From NCBI GenBank assembly GCA_033852115.1, contig JAWSVE010000002.1:496001-560000 (forward strand): 64,000 nt of DNA, given 5' to 3'. The DNA comes from JAWSVE01 sp033852115. Lineage in GTDB: Bacteria; Pseudomonadota; Gammaproteobacteria; Pseudomonadales; Cellvibrionaceae. Shown in pieces: positions 63,332 through 64,000 of this stretch. Below the pieces are notes generated by a model. That model worked only from the letters and a program-made list of their open reading frames with translations, was not told the origin of the DNA and did no database searches. The position numbers were made by a program, and so were the translations under genes. Position 1 is the stretch's first letter; each line of letters starts with the position of its first letter.

Positions 63332-64000
63332 TTGTTTTTTGATCGGCCCGAGTCGGGCGAGGCGTCGGTTCTTGTCCATTTCGACTTTAATCGTTTCGAC
63401 GAACCCGATGATCCACGGGAATTTGAAGAACTCGTTTTATCAGCGCAAGGTGATCCGGTTGCTTTCTTGATGGGGCAGCGTGCTACCCCTCATCCGAAAT
63501 ATTTTATCGGCACAGGCAAACTAGAAGAACTGAAGGATCTAGTGGTTACTCACGAAGCTCAAGTAGTGATCTTCAACCACACCTTATCCCCCAGCCAAGA
63601 GCGTAATTTGGAAAAGGTACTCGGCTGTCGAGTACTGGATCGTGTCGGCTTGATTCTCGATATATTCGCGCAACGCGCACGCACCCACGAAGGTAAACTG
63701 CAAGTGGAGTTGGCGCAGCTTCGGCACCTATCGACTCGATTGATTCGCGGATGGACCCACTTGGAAAGGCAAAAGGGCGGTATTGGTCTACGAGGCCCAG
63801 GTGAAACGCAGTTAGAAACTGACCGCCGCCTGATTCGTGGGCGAATTCGTTCAATTGAAGCGCGCCTCGAGAAAGTTCGTAAGCAGCGTGAACAGGGTAG
63901 GCGCAGTCGAAAGCGTGTTGATATCCCAACGGTCTCCTTGGTGGGTTATACCAATGCGGGTAAATCTACGTTGTTTAATCGCCTGACTCATTCCGACGTC
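63332..64000 (+). CDS. hflX: GTPase HflX (3' truncated by window edge)
   Basis: A ribosome-associated GTPase; 223 residues are visible before the window ends. The start is a TTG at 63332 with AGGTAGG upstream, giving the homologue-like N-terminus MFFDRPESGEASVLVHFD. The N-terminal HflX domain has FIGTGKLEELKDLV and RVGLILDIFAQRARTHEGK, and KGGIGLRGPGETQLETDRR is the signature. The G domain begins with VSLVGYTNAGKSTLFNRL. It follows hfq by 14 bp and is probably cotranscribed with it. Confidence 0.96.
   Translation, partial: MFFDRPESGEASVLVHFDFNRFDEPDDPREFEELVLSAQGDPVAFLMGQRATPHPKYFIGTGKLEELKDLVVTHEAQVVIFNHTLSPSQERNLEKVLGCRVLDRVGLILDIFAQRARTHEGKLQVELAQLRHLSTRLIRGWTHLERQKGGIGLRGPGETQLETDRRLIRGRIRSIEARLEKVRKQREQGRRSRKRVDIPTVSLVGYTNAGKSTLFNRLTHSDV

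Noticed and set aside
1..64000. tRNA, rRNA, CRISPR arrays, insertion sequences and prophage genes
   Set aside because: Read on both strands by eye; no cloverleaf, spaced repeat array, transposase, integrase or phage structural gene was recognised. A tRNAscan and an IS search would settle this.

Overview
The window looks like a chromosomal segment of a marine-type gammaproteobacterium related to the Pseudomonas/Cellvibrionales branch. This is inferred from protein families and gene order, not from a marker-gene search. The runs hslVU-SPOR-priA-rpmE-nuclease-malic enzyme-mrcA-pilMNOPQ-aroK-aroB-damX-gltBD-hemE and psd/rhodanese/orn/queG/nnr/tsaE/amiB/mutL/miaA/hfq/hflX follow the order known from Pseudomonas-like genomes. 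I found no rRNA, tRNA, CRISPR array, insertion sequence or prophage gene.

Layout. (1) 1-4.2 kb: accessory genes: a truncated DODA-type extradiol dioxygenase, a small conserved protein, ogt, an ABM-fold monooxygenase and two exported proteins of unknown role. (2) 4.2-13.8 kb: a redox-rich accessory region. An AraC regulator is divergent from an AhpD-like protein and cytochrome P460. A thioesterase and a cytochrome c'-like lipoprotein come next, the latter divergent from an orphan periplasmic molybdenum hydroxylase large subunit and separated from it by an FNR/CRP-type box. A VOC protein and an alpha/beta hydrolase form a minus-strand pair, followed by a thioredoxin-fold/cytochrome c/copper monooxygenase fusion. 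(3) 13.9-23.2 kb: a Kef-type antiporter with a SlyD-like FKBP, then a ROK sugar kinase between two large membrane GGDEF-EAL proteins. (4) 23.4-29.3 kb: a J-domain protein, a DUF971 protein, hslVU behind a clear heat-shock promoter, an FtsN-like SPOR protein and priA. (5) 29.4-43.5 kb: rpmE, a secreted nuclease, malic enzyme, PBP1A, the type IV pilus alignment and secretin operon pilMNOPQ, aroK, aroB and damX. (6) 43.5-52.7 kb: a structured damX-gltB spacer, gltBD, hemE and a degenerate HD-GYP protein. (7) 52.7-64.0 kb: psd and a rhodanese, orn, queG, nnr, tsaE, amiB, mutL, miaA, hfq and a truncated hflX.

How the parts fit. The right 40 kb is housekeeping: envelope growth (PBP1A, DamX, FtsN-like, AmiB, Psd), twitching motility, shikimate and glutamate synthesis, tetrapyrrole synthesis, proteolysis under heat stress, mismatch repair and RNA turnover or modification. 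The left 20 kb is accessory. It is enriched in exported heme, molybdenum and copper redox proteins and in c-di-GMP signalling. The best candidate for an undescribed system is the 4.2-13.8 kb redox region, where an FNR-like site with well-placed -10 boxes sits between a cytochrome c'-type lipoprotein and the orphan molybdenum enzyme. Other notable points are the trimodular redoxin/cytochrome/copper protein, the hairpin-rich spacer before gltB, a 9-bp tandem repeat at the rhodanese start where rsgA and mot genes are missing compared with Pseudomonas, and the metal-ligand-poor HD-GYP protein.
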